Origin: Streptococcus oralis
Lineage (GTDB): Bacteria > Bacillota > Bacilli > Lactobacillales > Streptococcaceae
NCBI RefSeq assembly: GCF_021497945.1
Contig: NZ_CP046524.1
Coordinates: 1,880,086-1,944,085 of the forward strand
Direction: 5' to 3'
DNA length: 64,000 bases
A model generated the notes under the pieces. That model was given only the letters and a program-made list of their open reading frames with translations, was not told where the DNA came from and searched no databases. This document shows, piece after piece, positions 1-9,582 of the stretch (its first letter is position 1; every line of letters starts with the position of its first letter). The position numbers were made by a program, and so were the translations under genes.

Positions 1-2131
1 TTTCTGGCTGCGGAGTTGGTTTTGGCCCTGGGTTTTCCGGCTGTGGTTTAACCTCTGGTTTTGGTTTTTCTGGCTGCGGAGTTGGTTTTGGCCCTGGATT
101 TTCCGGCTGCGGTTTGACCTCTGGTACCAATTTCGCTTTAGCTTCTTTCAATTTAGACATGGCATCGTTCAATTTGGTTAATTGCATTGCCAGTTCATCC
201 ATTGTCACTGCTGTCTGTGATAGAAGCTTCTTGCTTTCGTCAACAACTTCTTTCGCATAAGTTCTAGTCTCATTATAGGCTTTTCCAGCTTCTCCTGTGA
301 GTTTAGCCCCATCTGGAACAGTCTTTGTTTCATCGTCTAGTTTGTTCAAGGCTTCTTGGATGGCTACAATCTGCAGGATTTTATTGAAGGCTGGACGGAA
401 TTCTGTTTCAAAATAATCTTTTAAAACTTTCCCTTCTAAGGTACCATAATTCTTGTTCCACGTTTGCTTAATACCTGATTCAAACTCTTTTTCAAGACTA
501 GTAATATTCGGATATTTTGCTCTATATGCAGCGACTTGTCTAGTCATTTTTTCGATTTGTGCATGGATTTGGTAGTAGATAAAATCATCTATAAATTTTT
601 GCAAATCCTGCTCTGTGTAGCCACCCTTCTCCAACAGATTTTTAAATGCCTGCATTTTAGCAGGAGCAATCTGTTTAGATTCATCCCAAATATATTTTTT
701 CTGCACTCTATAATCTGGATCATTCTCTGACAACTCAGGATATTGATTGACTTCAGCTAAAGCCTGCTCTAGTTTTTCAAGTTCTTCTAAGGCTTGTTTC
801 ACCAAAGCCGCTAGCTTTTTCGCTTCTTCTTCATTTGGTGTCTGTGGCTTTTCTTCCGTAGCTGGAGGGGTCTTACCTTCCGTTTCAGGGTCAGTTGGTT
901 TCGTTAAACCTTTTTTGAAATTCTCTACAGTAGAATTTAATTCTCCTTTGGCTTTCTCTAGAATTTGATTCAGCTGGTCCTCTGTGCTAGCGTTAGTCAA
1001 TTCGTCTCTATATTGATTGACAGTTTCTAAAACTTTCTTAACTAAGTCTTTGAATTTAGGTTCATCTTCCGGCTTCAGATCCTTCTCAACTCCGTTTAAA
1101 AGGTCAGTCATATATTTAGAAAGTTCAATATTAGCCTCTTCATAATTTTTGACTCTGCCCTTATCTTTTGTTTCCGAAGAATTTCTTCGTACTCTAGGTT
1201 TTGGCGTTTCTTTGGTTGATTTATCTGACGGTTGAAGTTTTGCAATTTCTGCGATAAGGTTATTTTTAGTCTTTAAAGCATCTTCGTTCTTCGTTGCACG
1301 ATCTAGTTCGTTAAGAGCGTTTTTTTCTAGTTCTCGAAGCTGTTTGATATCTGCATCGTCTTCAGCTTCTTTCGCACTTAAACCTTTCTCTTTGATTTTC
1401 TCATCAACTTTTTGATTGACAAAGTTTTGAATTTCTTTTTCAATGTAGGCCTTATAAGATTGGAACAATTTACCTAGTTCTACAAGAACTTCTTTTTTAA
1501 CGTCTTCAAGTGATTTTCCACCATCAACCTTAATATCCTTGTATGTTTTTTCTCTAATCTGATCAATTTTCTTCAGAAAAGCATCTTTGTCCTCAGTTGT
1601 AATTCCCTTGCTATTTGCCATCTTCTCAATTTGAGACTTTTGATAATTCAACTCTCGATCAATCTCATCTAATAGACTATCATTGATTTTTCTGTTTTCT
1701 TCGTTATATGTATTTCTTAGCTCCTCCAATTTATTGAAGTCATTCTCTTGCTCAATTTGCTTTGCATAAGCATCTTTTCTTTCTTTAGGTAAATTGGTTT
1801 CACTTAACTCTTTTTTCAATTCTGCCTTGTAAGCTGCAAATTGATCTTTCGCCTTCGACTTATTATCAGAAACAGTACTTACCTTCTTATCTACAGAGCT
1901 ACTTACTTGCTTTACAGCGACATCTTTAGAAGTTGTTGCTTTCTGTGTTTTAGGTGTACTAGAATCTTCTTTTTTTGCTATCGTAGTCGTTTTTCCAGAT
2001 TCGCTAGGATTTGCTTCTGTCGCATGTACGGCACTTCCTAAAAAGAGACTGGCAACTGCTACACTAGCGACTCCAACACTAAATTTGCGGATTGAATAGC
2101 GCATTTTTCTTTCATTTCTTGATTCAAACAT
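1..2131 (-). CDS. Surface protein with YSIRK signal, PspC/CbpA-like (3' end outside window)
   Basis: This is an open frame of 710 codons that runs off the left edge of the window. ATG at 2131 follows a GGAGG site (2140-2144). The N-terminus carries a YSIRK-type signal (YSIRKFSVGVASVAVASLFL) used by streptococci to direct surface proteins to the septum. After the signal, cleaved near residue 38, come about 600 charged, Lys/Glu-rich residues predicted to be helical and coiled-coil, then a proline-rich region with a 22-residue tandem repeat (PEKPKPEVKPQPENPGPKPT). The position next to the HK06/RR06 two-component system matches cbpA/pspC in pneumococcus, whose product binds host factors. I did not find the pneumococcal secretory-IgA motif YRNYPT. 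The anchor (choline-binding repeats or LPXTG) is cut off, so the class is undecided. The surface-protein call is firm; the PspC-family name is inferred from position. Confidence 0.8.
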   Translation of the reverse strand, partial: MFESRNERKMRYSIRKFSVGVASVAVASLFLGSAVHATEANPSESGKTTTIAKKEDSSTPKTQKATTSKDVAVKQVSSSVDKKVSTVSDNKSKAKDQFAAYKAELKKELSETNLPKERKDAYAKQIEQENDFNKLEELRNTYNEENRKINDSLLDEIDRELNYQKSQIEKMANSKGITTEDKDAFLKKIDQIREKTYKDIKVDGGKSLEDVKKEVLVELGKLFQSYKAYIEKEIQNFVNQKVDEKIKEKGLSAKEAEDDADIKQLRELEKNALNELDRATKNEDALKTKNNLIAEIAKLQPSDKSTKETPKPRVRRNSSETKDKGRVKNYEEANIELSKYMTDLLNGVEKDLKPEDEPKFKDLVKKVLETVNQYRDELTNASTEDQLNQILEKAKGELNSTVENFKKGLTKPTDPETEGKTPPATEEKPQTPNEEEAKKLAALVKQALEELEKLEQALAEVNQYPELSENDPDYRVQKKYIWDESKQIAPAKMQAFKNLLEKGGYTEQDLQKFIDDFIYYQIHAQIEKMTRQVAAYRAKYPNITSLEKEFESGIKQTWNKNYGTLEGKVLKDYFETEFRPAFNKILQIVAIQEALNKLDDETKTVPDGAKLTGEAGKAYNETRTYAKEVVDESKKLLSQTAVTMDELAMQLTKLNDAMSKLKEAKAKLVPEVKPQPENPGPKPTPQPEKPKPEVKPQPENPGPKPTPQPE
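4..124 (-). repeat. 66-bp tandem repeat in the proline-rich region of the surface protein
   Basis: The segment beginning ctggctgcggagttgg at position 4 recurs at position 70, a 66-bp period that encodes 22 residues. The copies differ at a few third-base positions. The second copy is cut short by unique sequence, and the first may continue beyond the window edge. Confidence 0.85.
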
Positions 2132-2228
2132 ATCTATTTCCTCCAATATTTATTAATCTAAATTAAATATAGTATATCTTACTTATATGAACTGTATATG
2201 AAATCTATGATATTATTTTTGATTATTT

Positions 2229-2756
2229 TTAACGTCTAATGCTTCCATTTGGGATAATGATTTCTTGCAAGATTTTTTCTTCCTCTGCAATACGTTGATA
2301 CAAAATTACTGCATAAACAGGAAAAACCAATACAAAAGTCACGTAGGCATGGCTCAACAAAGCAAGTCCAACAAGCTCTGGCAAGATATTTAAAAAGTAA
2401 TTGGGATGCTTAACTGTTCTAAAAATCACATGATCTACAAACTTATGGTCATTCACCAGCATAAGTTTCACTGTCCAGATATCTCCCAGCAGATGAATGA
2501 CAAGCATTAACATTAGCATAGAAAAAACCAGCAACAACAAACCTACGAAACTCATATGATCAAAAGTTGTCTTATGTACCATTGCTTCTACAAAACAAGC
2601 TACATAAAAAACAATATGCGCCATCGTTAGTCGTTTCGTGTTTTCAACACCAAATTCTTGACCACCATTGCTAAGGATTCGTTTCTCGTTTTCAATTGAA
2701 CGTTTTAAAAAAACCAATCGAATGAGGAATGTCAATAAAATAATAGCTAATACCAT
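2229..2756 (-). CDS. Isoprenylcysteine carboxyl methyltransferase-like membrane protein
   Basis: 175 residues, with four or five hydrophobic segments. The motif around VKHPNYF (about residue 115) followed by a hydrophobic stretch and a C-terminal RIAEEEK resembles the ICMT/PEMT membrane methyltransferase superfamily, which methylates small lipidic or prenyl substrates. The true substrate in streptococci is unknown. It lies between the surface-protein gene and the HK06/RR06 pair, as in pneumococcus (the SP_2191 position). It has its own gap of about 100 bp to hk06 and may be co-transcribed with it. The family call rests on motif recognition only. Confidence 0.65.
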   Translation of the reverse strand: MVLAIILLTFLIRLVFLKRSIENEKRILSNGGQEFGVENTKRLTMAHIVFYVACFVEAMVHKTTFDHMSFVGLLLLVFSMLMLMLVIHLLGDIWTVKLMLVNDHKFVDHVIFRTVKHPNYFLNILPELVGLALLSHAYVTFVLVFPVYAVILYQRIAEEEKILQEIIIPNGSIRR

Positions 2757-2857
2757 AAAAGAGGGTCCTTTCTGTTGTCTACTGCCACTATAACATTCCT
2801 ATGTTAACTCAATATTAACTTTCAAAAAAAATAAAAAGAACGAAAATATTTCCGTTC

Positions 2858-4213
2858 TTATTCTTCCATCAAATGATCCGGTTGCAACCTGATTTTAAAT
2901 TCCATTCCATGCTCGTAAGGTAAAAAACTATAAGACATTCGATGACTTTCTAGGATATTGTTGACAATGTAAAGTCCCAAGCCTGATCCTCCCACCTTGT
3001 CCGTCACGATTTGCGAGTGGTAAAAAATGTCAAACAAATGTTCCAACTCTTCCTCGCTTAGAGGATTGCAAGTGTTTCTGATAGAGAGATAGCCGTCTTG
3101 TTCAGAGATTATTACGCGCCCGTTTTCATCTGAATACTTGATGGCATTGCTGATTAGATTGGTCAAAACCTTGTCCAATGCCTTGAAACTCATAACAACT
3201 CTTGTACTATCTGTCAGCTGATTCTCAATTTCAATCCCTCTTGAAAATGCCAGTTCCTGGTAACGAGATAAAACATCTTTTAAGATGGTATTGACAGTCA
3301 AGGTCTCACTACACTCTGTCCACTCTTGAAACTTGGAGGATTCTAGAACTTCTTCCAATAGATGGCCCATCTGGTCAATCTTATCAATACTCTTTGCGAT
3401 ATATTTGGGGTGGTCTTTATAGTCACCGACATTATGTTGCATATTTTCTAGGATAATTCTAAGAGTAGCCAAAGGTGTCTTCAACTCGTGAGAAGCGCCA
3501 CGGATAAAAGAAACCTTTTGTTTTTGCAACTTAAGGATTCGCTCATTTCGTCTTTCTGATTCATCAATCACTGTCAATAAGTTTTCATATACGTCATTGA
3601 TTTGCTTTCCAACTTCTCCAACCTCATCTTTTCTTGTCTCATCGAAACGAATGTCATCATCAAGCTCCTGCATCTTACTTGTCACTTTTGAGATATAAAA
3701 GAGGGGTTCCAGTAAACGTTTAGTATAAAAGTAAGAAAAGATAAAAGCAAATACTATCGTTGCTAAAAATGTATAAGGAAGGTAAAGAAGCATGATGCGC
3801 GTCGCTTCTTTGTAGATATCAACTCCCTGTATAAACTGTACTGTAACGTTTTTACCATCGGCTGTAGTAATAGGACGATCAATCGTAACGATATAGTTGG
3901 CTAAATTACCTTCTTTAATTTCCAAATCATGTACGAGGGAGAGACGTTTATCTCGAATATCGTCTTTCAGATGGGCAGATATACGTAAGGATTTCGAATA
4001 CGACTCCAACAAACTAGGCAACTCATCTGCTTTTTTTGTTTCTAGGTATTTGGTAAAAATCGTAGCACTCTCGTTAAACTTTTCTCCCTCTAGCTGAATA
4101 TAGTAAAAAGGAAAGGTGAGATAGATGATAATGTGGATCACCAAACCAATGCCACCCAGAATTGTAAAACTTCTTAGAAAAGATTTTGTTAGTAGTTTAG
4201 GATTTTTGATCAT
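2858..4213 (-). CDS. hk06: Sensor histidine kinase HK06-like
   Basis: 451 residues. A transmembrane helix at about residues 16-38 and another at 143-163 bracket an extracellular sensor domain. A HAMP-like linker follows, then a phosphoacceptor block [12 protein letters not shown] with His242, an N-box ([13 protein letters not shown]) and a G-box ([10 protein letters not shown]). It autophosphorylates and passes phosphate to the adjacent response regulator. The ATG overlaps the regulator stop by 4 bp, so the pair is translationally coupled. In pneumococcus TCS06 influences expression of the neighbouring cbpA and pspA; that link is from the literature, while the kinase call is from the sequence. 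Confidence 0.9.
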   Translation of the reverse strand: MIKNPKLLTKSFLRSFTILGGIGLVIHIIIYLTFPFYYIQLEGEKFNESATIFTKYLETKKADELPSLLESYSKSLRISAHLKDDIRDKRLSLVHDLEIKEGNLANYIVTIDRPITTADGKNVTVQFIQGVDIYKEATRIMLLYLPYTFLATIVFAFIFSYFYTKRLLEPLFYISKVTSKMQELDDDIRFDETRKDEVGEVGKQINDVYENLLTVIDESERRNERILKLQKQKVSFIRGASHELKTPLATLRIILENMQHNVGDYKDHPKYIAKSIDKIDQMGHLLEEVLESSKFQEWTECSETLTVNTILKDVLSRYQELAFSRGIEIENQLTDSTRVVMSFKALDKVLTNLISNAIKYSDENGRVIISEQDGYLSIRNTCNPLSEEELEHLFDIFYHSQIVTDKVGGSGLGLYIVNNILESHRMSYSFLPYEHGMEFKIRLQPDHLMEE

Positions 4214-4863
4214 AAGCTAATTTTATACCCTGCATTTTTAACTGTCACAATGCAATCCAGATCCAATTTTTTTCGAAGATTGCGGATATACACATCAACC
4301 ACTCGATCCAAGGGGAGATCCGCAACATCGTTGGAAATAGCCTCCAATATCTGCTCTCTGCTCAATACCTGATTCTTATGCTGAATCAAGCACTTCAACA
4401 CTAGCAATTCTTTTGGTTTAATTGGAACTTCCTCGTTTTTATAATGAGCACGATAGGAGGTGAAATCGACTGTCACATCATGATAATGCCACAAATCCTC
4501 TATCACATAGTAACGCCTGAGGAGGGCCTTGATTCTCTTTGCCAATAAAACCAAAGAAAAAGGCTTGGTCACATGGTCATCTGCATACAGGTCAAATACC
4601 TGTAACTGGGTCTCCTCGTCACCCAAGGCACTTAAAACAATCACAGGGATATCGTGGTGTCCGTTGATTTCCCTTAAGACTTCAAAACCGCTTCGTTTTG
4701 GCATCATCAGATCAAGAACTAGGAGATGGATGGGATATTCTCGAAATTTTTCCAAAGCCTCTTGTCCATCCTTAGCCAGAATCACATGGTAGCCCTCCTC
4801 TTTTAGAAAGGCGGCAATCCCTTCCCTGATCATTTCTTCATCATCTACGACTAAAATATTCAT
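4210..4863 (-). CDS. rr06: Response regulator RR06-like (OmpR family)
   Basis: 217 residues. The receiver domain (1-120) has the acidic pocket DDEE near residue 7, the phosphoacceptor Asp51 in LDLMMP and the conserved Lys in VTKPF. The C-terminal winged helix (about 125-217) is OmpR-type and ends in a typical [10 protein letters not shown] recognition region. It is the first gene of the two-component pair and precedes hk06 with a 4-bp overlap. It is expected to bind promoters of surface-protein genes such as the one at the left end of this window. It lies at the SP_2193 position in pneumococcus. Confidence 0.9.
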   Translation of the reverse strand: MNILVVDDEEMIREGIAAFLKEEGYHVILAKDGQEALEKFREYPIHLLVLDLMMPKRSGFEVLREINGHHDIPVIVLSALGDEETQLQVFDLYADDHVTKPFSLVLLAKRIKALLRRYYVIEDLWHYHDVTVDFTSYRAHYKNEEVPIKPKELLVLKCLIQHKNQVLSREQILEAISNDVADLPLDRVVDVYIRNLRKKLDLDCIVTVKNAGYKISL

Positions 4864-5181
4864 ACATTTTCCTTTTGATTAAAAAACAACGAAAGACCTC
4901 TAGCTCTATGCACTGCATTAAAAATTAAATGCTGTAACTATAGGTTAGCAACGGCACTATCGTTAACTTTTTAGATTTTTTCTGTTTAAGGTGCAAAAAA
5001 AGAAACAGGGCTCTATTGAAATGGTGGAAATTTCAGGAAACTCTGCTCTTTTTCATTCTATACAAATCTTAATATCTATTTATTCTTATTATAACCAATA
5101 TTTACATATTGTCAACTTATTTCCTTTGGTTTTATAAAAAAGTAGCAAAAAAGAATCAGGATTACTCCTGACTCTCCATTT
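4864..5181. other. Intergenic region between rr06 and clpC
   Basis: 318 bp without a supportable gene. It holds the upstream region of rr06 on the minus strand and the clpC terminator near 5153. Around 4998-5055 there are two similar stretches, gaaacagggctct and gaaactctgctct, and a short inverted repeat (gaaat/atttc). I could not assign these to a known repeat family. Confidence 0.5.
5153..5174 (-). terminator. Rho-independent terminator of ctsR-clpC
   Basis: Read on the minus strand, a 9-bp stem (GAGTCAGGA pairing with TCCTGATTC, one G-U) with a GTAA loop is followed by six T residues, 8 bp after the clpC stop. Confidence 0.85.
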
Positions 5182-7614
5182 TTAAGCAATATCAAATTTT
5201 AACTGACCTGCTTTGACACCAATCTTGAGGGTCTTGCCTGCTACCAGTTCTCCCTTAAGGAGGAGTTCTGCCAACTTGTCTTCCACTTCTGTTTGTAGTG
5301 TTCTGCGAAGCGGACGAGCTCCCATTTCTGGATCATAACCTTGGCTTGCTAGCAACTTCAACGCTGAAGCTTGCAGTTTCAAGTCGATGCCTTTCTCAGC
5401 AAGACTAGCAACCAATGGTTTAACCATGATCTTGACAATTTCCTGCATGTGTTCACTATCCAAACTATGGAAAACAACCTTCTCATCAATACGGTTGATA
5501 AACTCTGGTCGATAAGTTTTTTTCAACTCTTCAAAGATTCGTTTTTCCATATTTTCCTGATCAAAACGAATGTCCTTGGCCCCAAAACCGACAGTCTTGT
5601 CATCACGCAGGGCTGTCGCACCAAGGTTTGACGTCATGATGATAATGGTATTTGAAAAGTCAACCTTGCGACCCTTGCTGTCTGTTAGAACTCCATCATC
5701 CAAGACTTGCAAGAGGACATTAAAGATATCTGGGTGGGCTTTTTCAACCTCATCAAAGAGAAGCACTGAGTAAGGTTTATTGCGGACCTTCTCTGTCAAT
5801 TCCCCACCTTCTTCGTAGCCCACATAACCCGGAGGCGCTCCGTTGAGACGGCTGGCTGCGAATTTCTCCATATACTCACTCATATCAAAGCGGATAAGGG
5901 CTGATTCGTCATCAAAGAGAACTTCTGCCAAAGCCTTTGCCAATTCGGTCTTCCCGACACCCGTCGGCCCTAGGAACATAAAGGAACCAATCGGACGCTT
6001 GTGACTGCGAATACCTGACTGGTTGCGGCGAATGGCACGGCTAATACTTGAAACAGCTTGATCTTGACCGATGACGCGTTTATGTAGTTCTGCTTCGAGG
6101 TTAAGGTATTTCTTAGCATCTGTTTGCGTCAGCTTTTGGACTGGGATACCTGACAAGCGGCTCAAGGTGGTCAAAATTTCAGATTCTGTTACCAAGTCTT
6201 TATAGACAGGCACTTCTTGTTCTTTTGCGATTAGCTGGGCCGCTTGTTTCCACTTGCCATCCATCAAGGCCTTGTCAGCTGGACTCAAGTCAGATTCGTC
6301 TGCTTTCACATGCTTGGATTTGTTTTGAACGGTTGCTGCCGCTTCATCTAAAAGGTCGATAGCAGAATCTGGTAAGTGACGACTGGTCAAGTAACGATGC
6401 GCCATCTTAACAGCTGTTTCGACAGCTTCATCTGTGATTCGCACACGGTGGTGTTTCTCATAGGTAGCCTTCAAACCTTGCAAAATGGTTATACTATCTG
6501 CCATACTAGGCTCTTCAATCGTCACTTTGGCAAACCGACGAGAAAGGGCAGCATCTTTTTCGATGTGTTTTTGGTATTCTTCCTGAGTGGTTGCACCAAC
6601 CGTTCTCAGAGTTCCACGCGCCAATGCTGGTTTCAAAATATTAGCCGCATCCAGAGTCGAATCAATACCACTACCAGAACCCATGATTGTGTGGAGTTCA
6701 TCGATAAAGAGGATCACTTTGCCATCTTCCTCGATGTCCTTGATGATATTGTTCATGCGCTCTTCAAAATCTCCACGGAAACGTGTTCCCGCAACGACAT
6801 TCATCAAATCAAGCTCTAGAACACGCATCTTTGCCATTTCCGCAGGCACATCCCCACTAGCAATACGCTGGGCAAGTCCAAGTGCTAGAGCTGTTTTCCC
6901 GACACCAGCATCTCCAACCAAGACTGGATTGTTCTTGGTCTTTCGACTCAAAATCTGAATCATACGTGAGATTTCCTTGTCTCGACCGATAACTGGCTCT
7001 AACTTGCCAGAGCGCGCTTGCTCCGTCAGGTCATGCGTGTAGTCCTCTAGACCGCCACTTTGAGCTTGAGGCATGCCCATCATATTGGCCATGGAATTTT
7101 GCTTGTCAGTTACTGTGCGATGACGTTGACGCAAAGCCTTGAGATCTTCTCTTGTCCAACCTGCACGTTCCTCTAAATTGCGACGAAGAGCAGCTATTCT
7201 AACCTGATCTTTCTGGTCTTCATAAGAAAAGCCTGCTCTCTCCAAGATGCGAGTTGCCAAGGCATTGCCGTCATGCAAAATCGCATAGAGGACATGCTCT
7301 GTCCCTAGCACCTTTGCGTGGACCACTGAGGCTACATACTCTGCTTCTGCAAAGAGAACCTCCAAACGATGGGAAAAGGGTAATTCCGTAAAGGTTTCAT
7401 CTTGGCTATAGTCCGTTTCAGTCAGTTCCAACGCAACCTCTTCTAAACGGTCCATCTCATATGGGTAATCATTTAGAGTCGCACCTGCCACACTGTAACT
7501 GTGATTGGACATGGCAATCAACAAATGCCATGACTCTAGGTAACGAGCTCCAAAATGGCTCGCAACCATGTAGGCACTTTCGATACATTCATTCAATGCT
7601 TTTGAATAGTTCAT
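5182..7614 (-). CDS. clpC: ATP-dependent Clp protease ATP-binding subunit ClpC
   Basis: 810 residues. The Clp N-terminal domain (about 1-145) is followed by AAA module 1 (Walker A GDAGVGKT, 234-241; Walker B ILFIDE), a middle domain and AAA module 2 (Walker A GPTGVGKT, 549-556). The C-terminus has the Clp D2-small domain. ClpC unfolds proteins for ClpP or for refolding, including regulators and damaged proteins. The ATG lies 1 bp after the ctsR stop, so the two are one operon under CtsR control, the usual arrangement in low-GC Gram-positives. Length matches streptococcal ClpC. Confidence 0.96.
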   Translation of the reverse strand: MNYSKALNECIESAYMVASHFGARYLESWHLLIAMSNHSYSVAGATLNDYPYEMDRLEEVALELTETDYSQDETFTELPFSHRLEVLFAEAEYVASVVHAKVLGTEHVLYAILHDGNALATRILERAGFSYEDQKDQVRIAALRRNLEERAGWTREDLKALRQRHRTVTDKQNSMANMMGMPQAQSGGLEDYTHDLTEQARSGKLEPVIGRDKEISRMIQILSRKTKNNPVLVGDAGVGKTALALGLAQRIASGDVPAEMAKMRVLELDLMNVVAGTRFRGDFEERMNNIIKDIEEDGKVILFIDELHTIMGSGSGIDSTLDAANILKPALARGTLRTVGATTQEEYQKHIEKDAALSRRFAKVTIEEPSMADSITILQGLKATYEKHHRVRITDEAVETAVKMAHRYLTSRHLPDSAIDLLDEAAATVQNKSKHVKADESDLSPADKALMDGKWKQAAQLIAKEQEVPVYKDLVTESEILTTLSRLSGIPVQKLTQTDAKKYLNLEAELHKRVIGQDQAVSSISRAIRRNQSGIRSHKRPIGSFMFLGPTGVGKTELAKALAEVLFDDESALIRFDMSEYMEKFAASRLNGAPPGYVGYEEGGELTEKVRNKPYSVLLFDEVEKAHPDIFNVLLQVLDDGVLTDSKGRKVDFSNTIIIMTSNLGATALRDDKTVGFGAKDIRFDQENMEKRIFEELKKTYRPEFINRIDEKVVFHSLDSEHMQEIVKIMVKPLVASLAEKGIDLKLQASALKLLASQGYDPEMGARPLRRTLQTEVEDKLAELLLKGELVAGKTLKIGVKAGQLKFDIA

Positions 7615-7615
7615 C

Positions 7616-8074
7616 TTACTTCTCTTTTCTATCTACCTCTTGTAATAGCTGTCGGAGTATATTGGCACGGACAACTGAGGATTCTTCCCCTAGGATACGA
7701 TCTGTTGCTACTGAAGTCAGCAAGGTCATCTCCTGCTTGGTCATCAAGTCCTGCTCCACCAAAAGCTGGAGAATATCCTCATAAATCTCCTGACTAACTC
7801 GCTCACCAATCGAGTAAAGCAAATCGCGGAGCATCTCATGATGATTGGAAAACTCAATCCTGCCTATTCGAATGTAGCCTCCGCCACCACGCTTGCTCTC
7901 AACCAAGTAACCTCTGCTTTCCGTAAAGCGGGTCTTGATTACATAGTTGATCTGACTAGGTACAACCTGAAAGGTATCCGCCAACTGGCTCCGCTGCAAT
8001 TCCACGATACCAGACTGGTCTAAAATCGCCTTGATATAGGCTTCGATATGATCTGATGTATTTTTAAATCTCAT
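7616..8074 (-). CDS. ctsR: Transcriptional repressor CtsR
   Basis: 152 residues with the N-terminal helix-turn-helix (SQLADTFQVVPSQINYVIKTR), the glycine-rich wing RGGGGYIRIGRI typical of CtsR, and a C-terminal dimerisation domain. It represses clp genes and, by autoregulation, its own operon. It precedes clpC by 1 bp. A matching operator lies at 8100-8116, so the repressor and its site are both visible in this window. Confidence 0.95.
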   Translation of the reverse strand: MRFKNTSDHIEAYIKAILDQSGIVELQRSQLADTFQVVPSQINYVIKTRFTESRGYLVESKRGGGGYIRIGRIEFSNHHEMLRDLLYSIGERVSQEIYEDILQLLVEQDLMTKQEMTLLTSVATDRILGEESSVVRANILRQLLQEVDRKEK

Positions 8075-8099
8075 AGTAAATCAAACTCCTTCTTTGAAC

Positions 8100-8145
8100 C
8101 TTGACTATCTTTGACTATACTATCATTTAACACTCTATAAGTCAA
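8100..8145 (-). promoter_or_regulatory. ctsR-clpC promoter with CtsR operator
   Basis: On the minus strand there is a -35 TTGACT (8140-8145), a 17-bp spacer and a -10 TAGTAT (8117-8122). Immediately downstream is a CtsR tandem heptad, AGTCAAA-GAT-AGTCAAG (8100-8116), close to the consensus RGTCAAANANRGTCAAA. The operator covers the expected start of transcription, so a bound repressor would block initiation. Confidence 0.85.
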
Positions 8146-8222
8146 ATTTTTAAGGCTCAACCATTGGAAATACTGACTTTTTTAAAAAACACTTTGGCAT
8201 TAATTCGCCTTAGTTTTTCTTG

Positions 8223-8247
8223 AAAGTTCCTAAAAAAGTCCACAAAA
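8223..8247. repeat. Left attachment-site direct repeat (att)
   Basis: aaagttcctaaaaaagtcc continuing acaaaa at 8223-8247 matches 17529-17553 except at one base (c or t at position 8). The perfect 17-bp core, taaaaaagtccacaaaa, is at 8231-8247 and 17537-17553. One copy sits upstream of ctsR and the other spans the integrase stop codon, as expected for a site duplicated by integrase-mediated recombination. Confidence 0.85.
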
Positions 8248-8297
8248 AAGAGCCCTGAAAAGGGCGTAACATTGACGAGTTCAGCAGGCAAGAAACT

Positions 8298-8320
8298 AGC
8301 ACGGTCAGACGTGCTTTTTT
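8298..8320 (+). terminator. Orphan plus-strand terminator hairpin
   Basis: AGCACG, loop GTCAGA, CGTGCT, then a T run to 8320. This is a well-formed intrinsic terminator, but no plus-strand gene precedes it within 8 kb. It could end a short RNA starting just inside the left attachment site. Confidence 0.7.
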
Positions 8321-8580
8321 GTTTCTCTGTACCTGGTACAAGTATAACATAAAAATTTGCTCATTTTCTAATTTTAAGCAAGTTTTTCCCTCTTACCCCC
8401 CACTCCCTTAAAAAAAACGTTAGATATCTGGACAGTTACCCCCTCCCTCCGGTTCCCATTTCTGAAAATTTTCATGAATTTTCATAACGGGGGGTGTTTT
8501 ACAATTTTTTTCTAATTTCTAAACCCTGTTATTTTGACAAATTGGAACTTAAAACAGCCTTCTTGTGTCTCTATAATCTC

Positions 8581-8705
8581 TTATGAATTCATTGTTTTAC
8601 ACATTCTATTGAATTCGCTTTGTGAGTTACTTCCTTACTCTATCAAGCGTTTTATAAGATACTGTTTTATGAGTTCACTGTTACCTTAAAACAAGGAATT
8701 CATAA
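8581..8705. repeat. Dispersed repeats TTATGARTTCAYTGTT at the satellite left end
   Basis: TTATGAATTCATTGTT (8581-8596) and TTATGAGTTCACTGTT (8668-8683) match at 14 of 16 bases. GAATTCATAA (8696-8705) is the inverse of the first ten bases. They cluster just beyond the operon terminator, 340-470 bp inside the attachment site. Confidence 0.6.
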
Positions 8706-8715
8706 AAGAATACAG

Positions 8716-8739
8716 AAAAAGATAGGCGCAAACCTATCT
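8716..8739 (-). terminator. Terminator of the satellite minus-strand operon
   Basis: On the minus strand AGATAGG, loop TTTGCG, CCTATCT, then T residues, located 10 bp after the stop of the last satellite gene. Confidence 0.85.
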
Positions 8740-8748
8740 TCATTTTAT

Positions 8749-9579
8749 TTATTGCCCAAAGAATTTAGAAATAATATTTTTCTTTTTCTCTGGTAGATCA
8801 TTAAAGACTTCCCTTTGTTTAATAAGTTCTTGCTCTTTCCGATCTATAAAATCATCTACCACTCCAGAGATATACTCTGTAAATTCTTCAACACTATGTC
8901 CCTTGATTTTACCATCTTGTACTAACTCCTCTAAAAGCAAGTCACTCCATAAAACCATATCTGGAGAAAGATTATAGTGCTCCAATTCTTTAAGAATGGC
9001 CTGCTCATAGTATCGTTGTTGCCCTTTGTTAATGTAATAGTACTTGTCTTTAAACTTTCCTTCTAATAGCTTGATGCAATATTCTTCTGGCAGTTCACTT
9101 CTCAAAAAGCCTTCAGTGGTTACTGTAGAAGATTCCATAGTGTAAAAGCTCTGTAGTTCATTTAAAAATTCAAAGACAACAGAACGATAAAGTTTATTTT
9201 CAGCTTTTAATGTTTCTACCATATCAGCAACCAAGGGTAGAATTTTACTCTGAGAGAACTCCTTCCAGTCTTTAAAATATACTAATGACTTTTCCCTGAT
9301 GGCTTTTTCTCGCTGCTTAAATTCATTTTCTAACTGATTTTCTTTTTGACGTGTTGTCAAAAACATATCGCTTAAAATCGAAGTGTAGTCTTGTTTATAC
9401 TCTTCAATTTCGTTTAGTATTTCTTTTTTAACTCCCTCTTGCTTACTAAAGAATTCTGTAGCTTCTTGTTCATTCATTTTATGAAAAAGATTCTTCATGA
9501 GTTCATGAAATGGATTAACATAAACTAGATTATAGTCCTGATACAAAAGAAAGAGATTGATTACATCAGTGCTATTCAT
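8749..9579 (-). CDS. Satellite protein of unknown function, downstream of capsid gene
   Basis: 276 residues. The protein is acidic and lysine-rich with a long predicted helical section (about 50-105, many Glu/Lys, coiled-coil-like) and a C-terminal helical part ending in KKKNIISKFFGQ. No signal peptide or transmembrane segment was seen. The SD sequence GGAGG lies inside the last codons of the capsid gene and the ATG is 3 bp after its stop, so the two genes are translationally coupled. This suggests a role linked to the capsid, for example scaffold, size control or decoration, but I recognise no domain and give no function. Confidence 0.75.
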   Translation of the reverse strand: MNSTDVINLFLLYQDYNLVYVNPFHELMKNLFHKMNEQEATEFFSKQEGVKKEILNEIEEYKQDYTSILSDMFLTTRQKENQLENEFKQREKAIREKSLVYFKDWKEFSQSKILPLVADMVETLKAENKLYRSVVFEFLNELQSFYTMESSTVTTEGFLRSELPEEYCIKLLEGKFKDKYYYINKGQQRYYEQAILKELEHYNLSPDMVLWSDLLLEELVQDGKIKGHSVEEFTEYISGVVDDFIDRKEQELIKQREVFNDLPEKKKNIISKFFGQ

Positions 9580-9582
9580 AGA

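Larger units (their letters stand above)
8248..8748. other. Left-end non-coding region of the satellite
   Basis: 500 bp with no supportable gene. It contains a small GC hairpin (gccct/agggc, 8252-8265), a plus-strand terminator-like hairpin at 8298-8320, runs of C and G (8395-8401, 8436-8451, 8489-8494), related repeats at 8581-8705 and the terminator of the minus-strand operon. Non-coding end regions in satellites often hold packaging signals or integrase arm sites; that role here is only inferred. Confidence 0.5.

Noticed and set aside
6376..6958. Long plus-strand frames opposite clpC
   Set aside because: Antisense shadows of a conserved coding gene.
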